DNA of 64,000 nt from Acidobacteriaceae bacterium (GCA_028283655.1 JAPWKE010000003.1:3162001-3226000), one strand, 5' to 3'; counted from the first letter of the stretch, positions 16,989 through 26,847 are shown. Numbers and translations: made by a program. The notes: generated from the letters alone by a model not told the origin.

Positions 16989-18454
16989 AGGCGACCCTTC
17001 AAGGCATGGAGCCACTGGCCGAGGTGGCCGGGGGCAAAGACCCACGGAGCGTGGATCTGCACAACGTGCCGCAAAGCAAAGTTCCCTGCGAGGCAGGCGA
17101 GGAAGAAGACCGTCATCAGGATGTCCTGCCGCACGGGCTTCACACCATGGCGTGTCGCGCCCCACTCTGTCACGAAGTAGAGCGGAAGATCGCCTGCCGC
17201 GATTGCAACAAGTGCACCGAAGAGACCGAAGTGGTCGAAACCGATCTTGATGCCAAGGAACATCGCCGCACACCATGCGGCGTTACCGCCAGCGTTGTAC
17301 GTCGAGATGCCACGCGCGAGCAGCGCAGGCGAGGTGGTGTTGTAGAGCAGCGTGTGCCACAAGCCGATGGCGAGCACGGGGATCATCCACTCGGCTTCGG
17401 AGTACGTCGGCGGATAGACCTTGATGATGACCAGACTGCCCCACACGGCCATGATGCTCAGCAAAGCAGCACCCGCGCTGAGCACGTAGAGGCGATAGCG
17501 CAGGAAGCGAGTGCGGAACTCTTCGATAGGCAGATGCGCAAGTCGGGCAGCGAACGGAAAGCCTACGCGTGAGGAGAATGCGTTGATCACCGAGCGAGGA
17601 ACGTCCGAAATCTGGAAAGCGATGGAGTAGATGCCGAGCGTAGTCATCGAGACCAGGCGGCCCATGACCAGGCGATCGGCCTGCGAGGCGAAGAAGAACA
17701 ACGCCGTGCCAAGGAAGATCCACTTACCAAAGCTGAAAATCTCCTGCAGGCTCTTCTTGTCGAGAAGGAAGCGATTGCGATGGCCCGGGACGAACCAGGA
17801 GATGTGGCTCAGCGTGAGACGGAAGATATTTGAAGCGAGGCTGCCTGCGACCAGCGCCCAGACGCTGGCGTGCATCATGGCCCAGGCAACGGTTACGACG
17901 AGCGAGAAGACCTGCGTGGAGCTGTCGATGAAGAAGAGGCGGCGTACGCCCATGTGGCGCGAGAGCGTCAGCAAGCCCGTGCTGTTAAAGCCCATCAGCA
18001 GGGTGTTCAACGCGAGGATCGGAAGGATCTTCGAGAGCTGCGGGTCGTGATAGAACCACGACGCAGGCACGGCCAGCAGGCAGGCGCCGAGCCACAACAC
18101 GCCGCCGCGAATCACTTGAATCGTCCACGCAGTGTCGAGGAATGCGGGGTCGTCGCCGCTCTGGTTCTGGATGATGCTGGGGCCGAGGCCGACGTCTGAC
18201 AACAGTGTGACACCGACGATCAGCGTCATCACCAAACCCATTTCGCCGAAGGCCGAAGGCAGCAGCAGGTGCGTGAGCACCAGGCTGTTGACCACGCGCA
18301 AACACTGGCTCAGGCCATAGTCGAGCACGGTCCACATGGTGGCGCTGACGGCACGCTTTTCCAGCGTCTTGATAGCGGCCGCATCCTCAGACGCCACAGC
18401 CGAAGCTACGCTCTGTGCATCCAGTGCCTCTTCGGTTGTCAGCGTCTGTTCCAT
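16985..18454 (-). CDS. Polysaccharide/oligosaccharide flippase (Wzx-like, MOP superfamily)
   Basis: 489 residues from ATG 18454; the frame stays open to a GTG at 18601 but that would overlap the upstream gene and adds a polar, unconserved stretch. After an acidic Ala-rich N-terminal tail come about twelve to fourteen hydrophobic helices, with the family pattern of a polysaccharide biosynthesis protein (LVLTHLLLPSAFGEMGLVMTL, then VGLGPSIIQ). Such proteins flip undecaprenyl-linked repeat units across the inner membrane. Its stop overlaps the A-PCP start by four bases, so translation of the flippase and the megasynthase is coupled. Transport of a peptide-decorated glycan is a reasonable inference. 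Confidence 0.88.
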   Translation of the reverse strand: MEQTLTTEEALDAQSVASAVASEDAAAIKTLEKRAVSATMWTVLDYGLSQCLRVVNSLVLTHLLLPSAFGEMGLVMTLIVGVTLLSDVGLGPSIIQNQSGDDPAFLDTAWTIQVIRGGVLWLGACLLAVPASWFYHDPQLSKILPILALNTLLMGFNSTGLLTLSRHMGVRRLFFIDSSTQVFSLVVTVAWAMMHASVWALVAGSLASNIFRLTLSHISWFVPGHRNRFLLDKKSLQEIFSFGKWIFLGTALFFFASQADRLVMGRLVSMTTLGIYSIAFQISDVPRSVINAFSSRVGFPFAARLAHLPIEEFRTRFLRYRLYVLSAGAALLSIMAVWGSLVIIKVYPPTYSEAEWMIPVLAIGLWHTLLYNTTSPALLARGISTYNAGGNAAWCAAMFLGIKIGFDHFGLFGALVAIAAGDLPLYFVTEWGATRHGVKPVRQDILMTVFFLACLAGNFALRHVVQIHAPWVFAPGHLGQWLHALKGRL

Positions 18455-18581
18455 GTCATCCGTATGAGTAGGCAACGCCTGCTTTGCGAAAGCGAAGCCT
18501 GCTTCCCTGCTCTGTTGGTGGTGCGTATCTCGTTGTGTCCTATCAGCATACGACTTGGAGCGACGCTGCTGGATAAAAACG

Positions 18582-20147
18582 CTAGGAGGCTCCCCGTCCA
18601 CGCAGAACAGCCGGGATGGTTTGCAGGAGGATTCTGAGGTCGAGCTTCAAGCTCCAGTGATCGATGTAACGCAGATCAAGCTCGATCCACTGCGAGAACT
18701 CAAGGTTGGAGCGACCGCTTACCTGCCACAGGCCAGTCATGCCTGGAACGACGGAGAAACGACGCATCAGATGCAGTTCGCTAAAGCGGTGAACATCGCG
18801 CTCGTTCAACGGTCGAGGACCGACGAGCGACATCTGGCCGCTCAGCACGTTCAGCAGTTGCGGAAGCTCGTCCAGCGAGGTCTTGCGGAGGAACGCACCG
18901 ACACCGGTGATGCGAGGGTCGCGCGTGATCTTGAAGACCGGGCCGCCCGCTTCGTTCATGTGCTCGATGTCAGCCTGACGCTGCTCGGCATCAACGACCA
19001 TGGAGCGGAACTTCAGCATCGAGAAGCGGCGCTTGTTCAGCCCATAACGCGTCTGCTTGAAGAAGATAGGGCCTTTGCTGCTGAGGCGCACAGCCAATGC
19101 GACGGCCAGGAAGATGGGACTAAGAACCAACAGACCAAGCCCGGAAGCTACGACATCGAGAGCACGCTTGAGCAGCCAGCGGCTGTCGCGGTGCGTCATG
19201 CGCAGCACCACACGGCCTTCTTCGGAGTGAATACCCTTCGTAACGTCCGTGGAGAAAAGCTCGGCGGGGTAATGCGGCTCGATGCCCGCGATCGCACAGA
19301 GGCGAACAGCTCTTTCGATCTCGCCGTAGTGCGACTTCACCGGCAGAGCGATGTGCATCTCGTCGATGACGTTGTTCATCAGGAACGACTCAAGCTCTTC
19401 GAGCGAGCAGAGATAGGAGCCAAGATGCATGCGGTCGCCAGCATGCTCCGGCGCATCGATGAAGCCGAGGATGCGGTACTCCTCACTGGCGTGATGGCGA
19501 AGCTGCCAGGCCATCTGCTGCGCCATGTTGCCGCTGCCCAGAATTACGACGTCGCGCTTTACGCGGCTTTCTGCGAAGCCCGAACGCGCCCACAGCATCA
19601 CCAGGATACGAGGAGCGAAGAGCACGGCCAGCGCAGAGGCAAAGAAGACCGGAATCGCAAGATCGAGTTTCGTTTCCGGACGCAGCCAGCGGCAGACTCC
19701 CCACAGCACTGCCGAGCAAGCCACTGCGGCCAACAGCACTCGCCGCATCAGCGAACTGAAATTGAATTGACGGTATAGCCCTACAGTCCACAGTATCGGG
19801 GCCCATAGCGCAGCGCACAGCAGCACCAGCACAACATCGCGCACGGTGATGACGCCGGAGAGCCAATCGCTCATCGTCTTGCCGTAGCGGTGGAGGCTGG
19901 ACGCAACACCAAGCTGCATCAGGACACCCATCAACAGCACGAGGTCGACGAGCATCATGCGGGAGTGTCGCAACCACCGGTAGGTTCGGTTACGGACAAT
20001 GGTCTTCGCTTCAGCCTCAGGAGACTGGATCTCGGCCTCGAAACGAATTGCGTCTTTCGAAAGTACGGTTGCCTGGATAGTCATAGGGAGGCGGAAAGTT
20101 CGGCGTGCAAATCGGCGTGCAAAGGCGATCTGTGTCGCCACATTCAA
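18582..20147 (-). CDS. Exopolysaccharide polyprenyl glycosylphosphotransferase (initiating sugar transferase)
   Basis: 521 residues. Four or so N-terminal membrane helices, then a CoA-binding-3/Rossmann-like middle part ([15 protein letters not shown]), one more helix ([20 protein letters not shown]), and a C-terminal bacterial sugar transferase domain: [40 protein letters not shown] and [13 protein letters not shown]. This is the WbaP/CpsE/EpsE-type enzyme that puts the first sugar phosphate on undecaprenyl phosphate. GGAGG lies 12 bases before the ATG at 20147; an internal ATG at 20084 has no Shine-Dalgarno match. A gap of about 130 bases separates it from the flippase. It begins the glycan to which the other transferases add. 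Confidence 0.92.
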   Translation of the reverse strand: MNVATQIAFARRFARRTFRLPMTIQATVLSKDAIRFEAEIQSPEAEAKTIVRNRTYRWLRHSRMMLVDLVLLMGVLMQLGVASSLHRYGKTMSDWLSGVITVRDVVLVLLCAALWAPILWTVGLYRQFNFSSLMRRVLLAAVACSAVLWGVCRWLRPETKLDLAIPVFFASALAVLFAPRILVMLWARSGFAESRVKRDVVILGSGNMAQQMAWQLRHHASEEYRILGFIDAPEHAGDRMHLGSYLCSLEELESFLMNNVIDEMHIALPVKSHYGEIERAVRLCAIAGIEPHYPAELFSTDVTKGIHSEEGRVVLRMTHRDSRWLLKRALDVVASGLGLLVLSPIFLAVALAVRLSSKGPIFFKQTRYGLNKRRFSMLKFRSMVVDAEQRQADIEHMNEAGGPVFKITRDPRITGVGAFLRKTSLDELPQLLNVLSGQMSLVGPRPLNERDVHRFSELHLMRRFSVVPGMTGLWQVSGRSNLEFSQWIELDLRYIDHWSLKLDLRILLQTIPAVLRGRGAS

Positions 20148-20284
20148 ATGCTAGGCCTCCCAGAGGCATCATCCTATGCCACTTAGGGGGTGGAAGGCCT
20201 GCCGGAACGGTAACCATCGCGAACGCACCATCTGCGCGGCCTGCTCTTACACGCCTGTAGCATTTTGAAAGAATTCGAAGGTTT

Positions 20285-21022
20285 TCAGCGTTCCAGCCGA
20301 TTTTTTACACCTCGAAGACGCTCCGCAGCCTTTCGCAGCCAAGGCACACCGCGGTCGAACCAACGACCGCCTGCAATGTCGGAGCGCGAGGAGCGTTGCC
20401 CGGCCAGCGAGATTCGCGGCCTGAGCCGCACCACACCAGCGCAGTCACGGGTGTAGTGAAACAGCGCGCCGTCGTAGTGCATAGGGCCGCCAGCCGGGTC
20501 GCCCGGCTCGCGCGCCATCATCTCTTCGAGAAACGAAATCATCGCCGCGAGCGTACGTCCGTGTACGGCGTAGCAATGCGCCAGCATTAGCGGTTCCACG
20601 ACAGGAAGAAGAGGCCCGCCGGAGGAATCCGGCGTGGAAACAGAGTCTTCAAAGCCCAACGAAGCGATGTGCCACGCAGCCGTTTCGAGAGCAGTCTGTA
20701 CCGCAGGCCAATCCTGCTTCCAAAGTTCGGGGTCGAAGCTGACGTCGTCTTCGAGCACCAGAATGCGCTCTAAGCCGCGGTCGCGGGCGTTACGCAGAAT
20801 GTTCAGATGGCCCAGAAAGCAGCCGTAGGCACCAATCGACGGGAAGCCGTGCGCTTCAGTCGCGCGCACCCCGGGAGCAACCTGGAGACGGGCAGCTGCA
20901 GCCGGATCCAGGCGCTGCAGCTCGGCGCGAGTAGCTGTCAACCGCTCACTGCGCTCTGGCAGGTTGAGGACAAAGATGCCGTCGAAGAAGGCCAACGGCT
21001 CCTCGGGCCTGAAAGAACGCAT
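20285..21022 (-). CDS. Glycosyltransferase family 25 (LPS biosynthesis type)
   Basis: 245 residues. FDGIFVLNLPERSERL at the N-terminus is the GT25 signature, followed by GAYGCFLGHLNILRNARD and ILVLEDDVSF, the EDD metal-binding block. Such enzymes, for example LgtB/LpsA-type galactosyltransferases, extend cell-surface glycans. The C-terminal 30 residues are Arg rich. It lies between rfbA and the initiating sugar transferase in the same direction, 12 bases downstream of rfbA, so co-transcription is likely. The sugar transferred is unknown. Confidence 0.85.
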   Translation of the reverse strand: MRSFRPEEPLAFFDGIFVLNLPERSERLTATRAELQRLDPAAAARLQVAPGVRATEAHGFPSIGAYGCFLGHLNILRNARDRGLERILVLEDDVSFDPELWKQDWPAVQTALETAAWHIASLGFEDSVSTPDSSGGPLLPVVEPLMLAHCYAVHGRTLAAMISFLEEMMAREPGDPAGGPMHYDGALFHYTRDCAGVVRLRPRISLAGQRSSRSDIAGGRWFDRGVPWLRKAAERLRGVKNRLER

Positions 21023-21034
21023 CGCTGCCGCCTC

Positions 21035-21919
21035 TTAGAAGACCGTTTCCCGCGTGATGCGGCGAAGATACTCGCCGTAGGTGCTCTTGCCGTAGTTATC
21101 GGCGATGTTCTGCAGCGCTTCCGTGCTGATCCAGCCTAGACGGAACGCAATCTCTTCCGGGCAGGCGACCTTCAAGCCCTGACGCTTTTCGATGGTCTGA
21201 ATAAACATGGAGGCTTCGAGCAAAGAGTCATGCGTGCCGGTGTCCAGCCACGCCAGGCCACGGCCCAGGACGGCAACGTCCAGGCGCTCGCGCTCCAGAT
21301 ACCACTTGTTGACGTCGGTGATTTCCAGTTCGCCGCGCGGTGAAGGCTTGATCTCCTTCGCTACCTCGACGACATCCGGCGGATAGAAGTAGATGCCGGT
21401 GACGGCGTAGCGCGACTTCGGCTGCGTAGGCTTCTCTTCCAGAGAGATGGCCTTGCGGTCCTTATCAAACTCGACGACACCGTAACGCTCGGGGTCGTTC
21501 ACGGGATAAGCAAAGACGCGTGCCAGGCCACTCTTCTCTGTGGCCTCTGCAGCTGCGCGCAGGTCATGCGCGAACTCGTGTCCGTAGAAGATGTTGTCGC
21601 CCAACACGAGACAGCTTGCCTCCCCGGCCAGGAACTCGCGGCCGATAAGGAAGGCCTGCGCCAGGCCATCCGGGGAAGGCTGTATCGCGTACGTCAACTC
21701 CATGCCCCACTGCGAGCCATCGCCCAGCAACTGCTGGAAGCGCGGCGTGTCCGCAGGCGTGGAGATGATCAGGACCTCGCGAATACCCGCAAGCATCAGC
21801 GTCGAGAGCGGGTAGTAGATCATCGGCTTGTCGTACACCGGCATCAACTGCTTGGACGAAGAGAGGGTTACGGGGTGGAGGCGCGTTCCCGAGCCTCCGG
21901 CAAGAATAATTCCCTTCAT
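21035..21919 (-). CDS. rfbA: Glucose-1-phosphate thymidylyltransferase
   Basis: 294 residues, the normal family length. Contains the nucleotidyltransferase signature [16 protein letters not shown], then [18 protein letters not shown] and [18 protein letters not shown]. It joins glucose-1-phosphate and dTTP to give dTDP-glucose in the cytoplasm. The start overlaps the rfbB stop by ATGA, so the first two steps of dTDP-deoxysugar synthesis are translationally coupled. Confidence 0.96.
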   Translation of the reverse strand: MKGIILAGGSGTRLHPVTLSSSKQLMPVYDKPMIYYPLSTLMLAGIREVLIISTPADTPRFQQLLGDGSQWGMELTYAIQPSPDGLAQAFLIGREFLAGEASCLVLGDNIFYGHEFAHDLRAAAEATEKSGLARVFAYPVNDPERYGVVEFDKDRKAISLEEKPTQPKSRYAVTGIYFYPPDVVEVAKEIKPSPRGELEITDVNKWYLERERLDVAVLGRGLAWLDTGTHDSLLEASMFIQTIEKRQGLKVACPEEIAFRLGWISTEALQNIADNYGKSTYGEYLRRITRETVF

Positions 21920-23037
21920 GCCGTCACCGCCGACTTCGTCTCAATGCCCTGCTCGCGTTCGCCATAGTTGCTCTCGACCCAGTTGCGGTACGCCCCAGAG
22001 GTAACGGACTCAACCCACGAGCGGTTCTTCAGGTACCAGTCCACCGTCTTGCGGAGGCCGGTTTCGAAGCTCTCCTGGGCCTTCCAGCCCAGTTCACCCT
22101 CGATCTTGCGAGCATCGATCGCGTAACGGCGATCATGGCCGGGGCGGTCGGTAACGTGCGTAATCTGCTGGCTGTACGGCTGGGCGGCAGGCGCCATCTC
22201 GTCCAACAGCTTGCAGATCGTCGTCACGACGGTCATGTTGGTCTGCTGGTTCGATCCGCCGACGTTGTAAGTCTCGCCGATGCGGCCGTTCGTCAGTACT
22301 TCTTCAATCGCGCGGCAGTGGTCGACGACATAAAGCCAGTCGCGGACCTGCTGTCCGTCACCGTAAACCGGCAGCGGCTTGCCCGCGAGCGCGTTGTGGA
22401 TGATCAGCGGAATGAGCTTTTCGGGGAACTGCAGAGGGCCATAGTTGTTCGAGCAATTCGTGATCAGCGTCGGCAGACCATAGGTATGCTGCCAGGCGCG
22501 AACGAGATGGTCGGAGCTTGCCTTCGACGCCGCATAAGGGCTGTTCGGAGCAAAGGGGGTGTCTTCGTGGAAGGCTGGATCTTCCGGCGACAGCGTGCCG
22601 TAGACCTCGTCGGTGGAGACGTGCAGGAAGCGGAAGTGCGGCTTCTCTTCGGCGCTCAGGCTGTTGTAGTACTCGCGGGCGGCTTCCAGCAGAGAGAAGG
22701 TGCCATCAATGTTCGTTTTCAGGAACGCCGAGGGACCAATAATCGAGCGGTCGACGTGGCTTTCCGCCGCAAAATGCACGATGGCGCGCGGGCGGTGTGT
22801 CGCAAACAGTTCGCGAACCAACTTGCCGTCCAGAATGTCGCCGTGAACGAAAGTATGGCGGGGATCGCTTTTCACCGGGTCCAGGTTAGCCGGGTTCGCC
22901 GCATAGGTGAGCGCGTCGAGGTTCACCACGGGCGACGCCGAAGCATCTGCAAGATGGTTCAGCACAAAATTCGATCCGATGAAACCAGCTCCGCCGGTGA
23001 CGATCAGCGGAGATGAAGCCGAAACGGGAGTAGACAT
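21916..23037 (-). CDS. rfbB: dTDP-glucose 4,6-dehydratase
   Basis: 373 residues from ATG 23037; a TTG three codons earlier is possible. NAD-binding [12 protein letters not shown] near residue 15, catalytic STDEVYG and [11 protein letters not shown] (Tyr-x3-Lys), and [18 protein letters not shown], all diagnostic. It converts dTDP-glucose to dTDP-4-keto-6-deoxyglucose. The usual partners rfbC and rfbD (rhamnose route) are not in the window, so the final deoxysugar could be rhamnose made with genes elsewhere, or a different 6-deoxy or amino sugar. It is the first gene of the EPS/NRPS run. Confidence 0.95.
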   Translation of the reverse strand: MSTPVSASSPLIVTGGAGFIGSNFVLNHLADASASPVVNLDALTYAANPANLDPVKSDPRHTFVHGDILDGKLVRELFATHRPRAIVHFAAESHVDRSIIGPSAFLKTNIDGTFSLLEAAREYYNSLSAEEKPHFRFLHVSTDEVYGTLSPEDPAFHEDTPFAPNSPYAASKASSDHLVRAWQHTYGLPTLITNCSNNYGPLQFPEKLIPLIIHNALAGKPLPVYGDGQQVRDWLYVVDHCRAIEEVLTNGRIGETYNVGGSNQQTNMTVVTTICKLLDEMAPAAQPYSQQITHVTDRPGHDRRYAIDARKIEGELGWKAQESFETGLRKTVDWYLKNRSWVESVTSGAYRNWVESNYGEREQGIETKSAVTA

Positions 23038-23156
23038 CGTTCGCAAAATTCCTTCAAAGGGCCGTCGCAGCTAGTTCGATCCGTGTTCGCTGCGAGTCGT
23101 ACTTGCTCAGTTCAGCCAAGAATACTGCAAACGGCAACAGTCTGCCGCACTTGAAG

Positions 23157-23441
23157 TTAGCGAATAGCGCGTCGGGCAAAACTTCCGTAATGCACACCGT
23201 AACGTCCTGATCCCGAAGCGATTTCGGCCTGAGGAAAGAACGCCGAACGAGCCAACTCAACCAGCATCCAGCCGATGCAGACCAGCATGGCGATGCCGCA
23301 CTTGTGCTTCAGCACGTTCAGCCAGGTAAATGGATCGGCCCAGATGACCTCCACATGCCCTTCGCCCGCCACCAGGGCGATCGAGGCCAGGGCAATCAGA
23401 ATGGCCGGAAATAGGTTCTTTGTCGCTTGAAAGGGCTTCAT
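23157..23441 (-). CDS. Small putative membrane protein
   Basis: 94-95 residues. Two hydrophobic segments (LFPAILIALASIALVAG and CGIAMLVCIGWMLVELA) flank a short loop, and the C-terminus is polar and Gly/Arg rich. GAGAG stands upstream of the ATG at 23441. No family recognised. It sits between rfbB and the CDP-alcohol phosphatidyltransferase, in the same direction as both. Coding is likely from its protein-like composition but not proven. Confidence 0.5.
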   Translation of the reverse strand: MKPFQATKNLFPAILIALASIALVAGEGHVEVIWADPFTWLNVLKHKCGIAMLVCIGWMLVELARSAFFPQAEIASGSGRYGVHYGSFARRAIR

Positions 23442-23584
23442 GGCTACTCTCAAGTTTTATCGACTGAGAGCGCCTGCTTCGATAGCACATAGCGACTTCT
23501 GTGCGGACTTTCCGGTTACCGGGCCTAACCCAAACGAGGCAGATTTCGAAGCACACCACGCCCCGCCGGTAACATTACCAAGGT

Positions 23585-24175
23585 CTATGCGGTGACGGCC
23601 GTCGGAGCAGCACCACCGCCGCCGCTGTTCACCCGGCGCAGCACGATCCACGCATACTGCGCGGCCGACAAAGGCGCCAGCCACGCGACCCCCATCAGCA
23701 ACCAGTACTGGCAGAAGGCAAAGCGCCAGCCCGGCAGGGCCTGCGACGTCATCACCACCAGCACCGCGATAATCTGCACCCCGGTGCTCGCCTTGCCCAG
23801 CCAGCTGGGGCGGAAGTCCCGCAGAGTGTTGGTGATATAAAGCAGGGTCGAGATGAGCAGAATGCCCAGATCACGGCTAAAGACCAGAACCGTAACGTAG
23901 CGCGGGATCAGGTCCACGTGCGTCAGCACCACGAAAAGCGTGGAGAGCAGCAGCTTATCGGCGATAGGGTCAAGGTACTGGCCGAGGGTCGTTTTCTGCT
24001 TCAGCAGGCGCGCCAGCAGGCCGTCGAGACCATCTGTAACGCCCGCGATCCAGAGCAGCACGAACGCCACCTTCCACTCACTGTCCAGAATTTCGATGAC
24101 CAGAAACGGAAGCACGAACAGCCGCAGCATGGTCAGCAGATTGGGGACAGCGACGAGTTGGCTCAGCGATGGCAC
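23585..24175 (-). CDS. CDP-alcohol phosphatidyltransferase (PgsA-like)
   Basis: 196 residues. The family motif D-x2-DG-x2-AR-x8-G-x3-D-x3-D is complete in DGLDGLLARLLKQKTTLGQ followed by YLDPIADK. Starts with PNLLTMLRLFVLPFLV, as in phosphatidylglycerophosphate synthases, and has five to six membrane helices. It would transfer a phosphatidyl group from CDP-diacylglycerol, most likely to glycerol-3-phosphate. The C-terminal Gly/Ala tail is unusual. Substrate is inferred from overall similarity to PgsA; other members use different alcohols. Confidence 0.85.
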   Translation of the reverse strand: MPSLSQLVAVPNLLTMLRLFVLPFLVIEILDSEWKVAFVLLWIAGVTDGLDGLLARLLKQKTTLGQYLDPIADKLLLSTLFVVLTHVDLIPRYVTVLVFSRDLGILLISTLLYITNTLRDFRPSWLGKASTGVQIIAVLVVMTSQALPGWRFAFCQYWLLMGVAWLAPLSAAQYAWIVLRRVNSGGGGAAPTAVTA

Positions 24176-24239
24176 AGTCAGAAACGGATAAGGCTTCTTG
24201 ATGTTAGCCCATCGTGCAGCCCTTCCACGCCGCCAATCC

Positions 24240-24539
24240 TTACTCCTTGGCGGGAAGTGCTTTCAGCCTGCCGATGAACTCCCGAAACGGGAGACTAAGC
24301 GGCTCAAACAAGGGGTCCTTGCGGTTGTGGAGCATGACCTCGCCGAAAAGCTTCAGCCCAACAGCCAGCGACGTAGCCTCATCTTCACTCCAGAGGCCCT
24401 TGGCCCGCTGGCGGGCTATGATCGCGAACAAATCGTCATGATTGTCGGCCTCAAACTGCAGACGGTCTTCCGGGGAGCCTGATGGCAGCTTCGCGCCCTC
24501 TTTCACAATGCGTTCCAAAGTCACTCGATACTTGTACAT
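24240..24539 (-). CDS. DUF3861-like small protein
   Basis: 99 residues. The pattern MYKYRVTLE, LQFEADNHDDLFAIIARQRAKGL, TSLAVGLKLFGEVMLHNRKDPLFE matches what I remember of DUF3861 proteins, which are small cytoplasmic proteins of unknown function. No membrane segment or catalytic motif is visible. Transcribed toward the phosphatidyltransferase and divergent from the Rrf2 regulator. Confidence 0.7.
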   Translation of the reverse strand: MYKYRVTLERIVKEGAKLPSGSPEDRLQFEADNHDDLFAIIARQRAKGLWSEDEATSLAVGLKLFGEVMLHNRKDPLFEPLSLPFREFIGRLKALPAKE

Positions 24540-24579
24540 GCCAGATTGGATGAGGGCACAAAAGGCTTCGATTCCCCGG

Positions 24580-24608
24580 TTGCCGCCAGCCCAGCGCCGC
24601 CGTACACT
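24580..24608 (+). promoter_or_regulatory. Candidate sigma-70 promoter of the Rrf2-iscS pair
   Basis: TTGCCG (24580-24585) and TACACT (24603-24608) are 17 bases apart and lie 32 bases upstream of the regulator ATG. This fits a housekeeping promoter. Motif-based only. Confidence 0.4.
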
Positions 24609-24639
24609 AATAAGTAGGCGAAACAGGCCTCATTTTCCT

Positions 24640-25110
24640 ATGCTGCGACTGACAAAAAAAGCGGACTACGGGCTGATGGCCCTCAAGTACCTCGCCGAGC
24701 AGGCGCAGTTTGCTCCTACCGGCGTTGCGGCAGCGTCTGCAAAGGCGATTGCTGAGGCCTACCATATCCCCCCCCAGCTTCTGGCAAAGATACTGCAGAC
24801 GCTGGCGAAGGCCACTATCCTTGTTTCGCACGCAGGAACCAATGGCGGCTATGCGCTGGCACGCCCTTCTTCCGAGATCAGTGCGTTTGAGGTGATTCGA
24901 GCCATTGATGGCCCGCTTTTCATCACAAGCTGCATTACGATCCACGGAGCTTGCGACCTTGCCGGTCATTGCACCATCAAAGAACCGTTGCGCAAGGTAA
25001 ACGATTCGATCAAAGACCTGCTGAGCGGCATTCGTATAGCCGATCTGGTCGAAGCGGATGCCTCACCGGCGCAGGCCCTTGCTGGCGGCCTGGTTTCGAT
25101 CGCCCTCTAG
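24640..25110 (+). CDS. Rrf2-family (IscR-like) transcriptional regulator
   Basis: 156 residues from ATG 24640. N-terminal winged helix (LRLTKKADYGLMALKYLAEQ; PPQLLAKILQTLAKA; SHAGTNGGYALAR) and a central Cys cluster CITIHGACDLAGHC, spaced C-x6-C-x5-C, which in IscR, NsrR and RirA-type proteins binds a Fe-S cluster. It precedes cysteine desulfurase by 68 bases, so it probably senses Fe-S status and controls the iron-sulfur genes. The spacing is not exactly that of E. coli IscR, so the sensed signal (Fe-S, iron or NO) is open. Confidence 0.88.
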   Translation: MLRLTKKADYGLMALKYLAEQAQFAPTGVAAASAKAIAEAYHIPPQLLAKILQTLAKATILVSHAGTNGGYALARPSSEISAFEVIRAIDGPLFITSCITIHGACDLAGHCTIKEPLRKVNDSIKDLLSGIRIADLVEADASPAQALAGGLVSIAL

Positions 25111-25178
25111 CAAACCATTAAGTTTTGAAGGACCTCCCCCGGTCCGGTAGTACAGAAGTTTTAGGAGCCCAAAGAACC

Positions 25179-26450
25179 ATGCCCGAATCCCTTGGAATGA
25201 ACGTCGTCCAGTCGTCGCAGCCGCTGCCCGAAGGTGTGAAGCTGCCCATCTACATGGACAACCACGCAACCACGCCGCTCGACCCGCGCGTGCTGGAAGC
25301 GATGATGCCCTATCTGACTGGCATCTTCGGTAACGCAGCCAGCCGCAACCACTCCTTCGGTTGGGAAGCTGAACAGGCTGTGGACAAGGCTCGCGAGCAG
25401 ATCGCAAAGCTGATCGGTTGCACGGCGAAGGAGATCATCTTCACCTCCGGCGCAACCGAGTCGAACAACCTGGCCCTGAAGGGCGTTGCCGAGATGTACC
25501 ACGAGAAGGGCAACCACATCATCACCCAGATGACCGAGCACAAGGCTGTGCTCGATACCTGCAAGAAGCTCGAGAAGCAGGGCTTCATCGTGACGTACCT
25601 GCCCGTGAAGGCTGATGGCCTGATCGACGTCGAAGATATCAAGGCCGCGATCACGGACAAGACGATCCTCGTCTCGATCATGTACGCCTCCAACGAGATC
25701 GGCGTGATCCAGCCGATCAAGGAGATCGGCGCACTCTGCCACGAGAAGGGCATCATCTTCCACACCGACGGTGTGCAGGCTGTGGGTAAGGTTCCGGTCA
25801 ACGTCATCAACGACAACATCGACCTGATGTCGCTCTCCGGCCACAAGATCTACGGACCGAAGGGCGTGGGCGCACTTTACGTTCGCCGCCGCAACCCCCG
25901 CGTTCAGCTCACGGAGCAGATCAACGGTGGCGGCCACGAGCGCGGTATGCGTTCGGGCACGCTGAACGTCCCGGGCATCGTTGGCCTGGGCGCAGCCTGC
26001 GAGATCGCCGGCGCAGAGATGGAAGAAGAGTCCAAGCGTCTTATCGAACTGCGTGAGTACCTGAAGAACAAGCTCGAAGCTGCTCTGGATTACACGCAGA
26101 TCAACGGCAATATGGACCACCATCTTCCCGGCAACCTGAACATGTCGTTCGTTTACGTCGAAGGCGAGAGCCTGCTGATGGGCATCAACGACATCGCGGT
26201 GTCGTCGGGTTCGGCCTGCACCTCTGCCACGCTGGAGCCTTCGTATGTGCTCAAGGCGCTTGGCCTGGGCGATGACGTCGCACACAGCTCGATCCGCTTC
26301 GGCCTCGGCCGCTTCAACACCAAGGCTGAAGTGGACTACGTTGCCGACAAGCTGATCGACGTCGTGCTGCACCTGCGCGAGCTTTCTCCGCTCTACGAGA
26401 TGGTCAAAGAAGGCATCGACCTCTCGAAGATCGAGTGGGCTGCTCACTAA
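25179..26450 (+). CDS. iscS: Cysteine desulfurase
   Basis: 423 residues from ATG 25179, with AGGAG 12 bases upstream; earlier in-frame starts lie in the leader. PLP enzyme that takes sulfur from cysteine for Fe-S clusters and tRNA thiolation. Visible motifs: [14 protein letters not shown] at the N-terminus, [15 protein letters not shown], the PLP lysine in [14 protein letters not shown], and the persulfide cysteine in [17 protein letters not shown], the long loop of the IscS/NifS (group I) class. About 20 residues precede the conserved core. It follows the Rrf2 regulator. Its scaffold IscU and an A-type carrier are about 28 kb away at 53.3-54.5 kb. Confidence 0.96.
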   Translation: MPESLGMNVVQSSQPLPEGVKLPIYMDNHATTPLDPRVLEAMMPYLTGIFGNAASRNHSFGWEAEQAVDKAREQIAKLIGCTAKEIIFTSGATESNNLALKGVAEMYHEKGNHIITQMTEHKAVLDTCKKLEKQGFIVTYLPVKADGLIDVEDIKAAITDKTILVSIMYASNEIGVIQPIKEIGALCHEKGIIFHTDGVQAVGKVPVNVINDNIDLMSLSGHKIYGPKGVGALYVRRRNPRVQLTEQINGGGHERGMRSGTLNVPGIVGLGAACEIAGAEMEEESKRLIELREYLKNKLEAALDYTQINGNMDHHLPGNLNMSFVYVEGESLLMGINDIAVSSGSACTSATLEPSYVLKALGLGDDVAHSSIRFGLGRFNTKAEVDYVADKLIDVVLHLRELSPLYEMVKEGIDLSKIEWAAH

Positions 26451-26464
26451 TACTGATTGAAGGA

Positions 26465-26508
26465 CAACGCAAAGGGGGCGCGGCGAAAGCCGCGCCCCCT
26501 TTGCGTTG
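26465..26508 (+). terminator. Strong hairpin downstream of iscS
   Basis: A perfect 20-base-pair stem (arms 26465-26484 and 26489-26508) closes a GAAA tetraloop. The stem holds GGGGGCGCGGC and its complement, with AAA/TTT inside. It starts 14 bases after the iscS stop. No long T-run follows; the TTT within the right arm may serve. Intrinsic terminator or mRNA 3'-end stabiliser. Confidence 0.8.
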
Positions 26509-26847
26509 CTCGCGTAGAACATCAGCGGCGTCCGCTCCCAAGTTGTCTGGCAGCAGAAAGCTCTCCTCCTACAGGTTCAGCAGAGTCAGAGGGAGCAGCG
26601 ATTTTGGTGTGGTTTCAACAGATGTTGTTCGTGCCTCGACACGCTCCAAGCCTTGTTGCATACTGAAGCTCTTCATTCAGCTTTGATGTGTCGCTTCTCA
26701 GGATGTGCTAGCAGACGACCAATTCACGCACCGTACACCGCAGCAGACGATGCGATTTCGACGACTTTTGGGCAATCGATGACCTAAAGGCGATCAAGCA
26801 CCAGAGATAACCCATACTTCCATGCAGGTTTTAGGAGGAACACCAGG
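26509..26847. other. Intergenic leader upstream of the TonB-dependent receptor
   Basis: 339 bases without a supportable gene. Short open frames here lack protein-like composition. It should hold the receptor promoter, but I see no clear -35/-10 pair. AGGAGG lies nine bases before the receptor ATG. Confidence 0.5.

Noticed and set aside
15585-17180. A 531-codon plus-strand open frame over the A-PCP gene
   Set aside because: Antisense shadow. The minus-strand frame has all adenylation core motifs and ATGA junctions.
18455-18601. N-terminal extension of the flippase to GTG 18601
   Set aside because: It overlaps the end of the sugar transferase gene, is polar and unconserved in look, and ATG 18454 precedes a normal acidic tail.
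25161-26522. A 453-codon minus-strand open frame opposite iscS
   Set aside because: Shadow with Val/Asp/Leu bias; iscS on the plus strand is certain.
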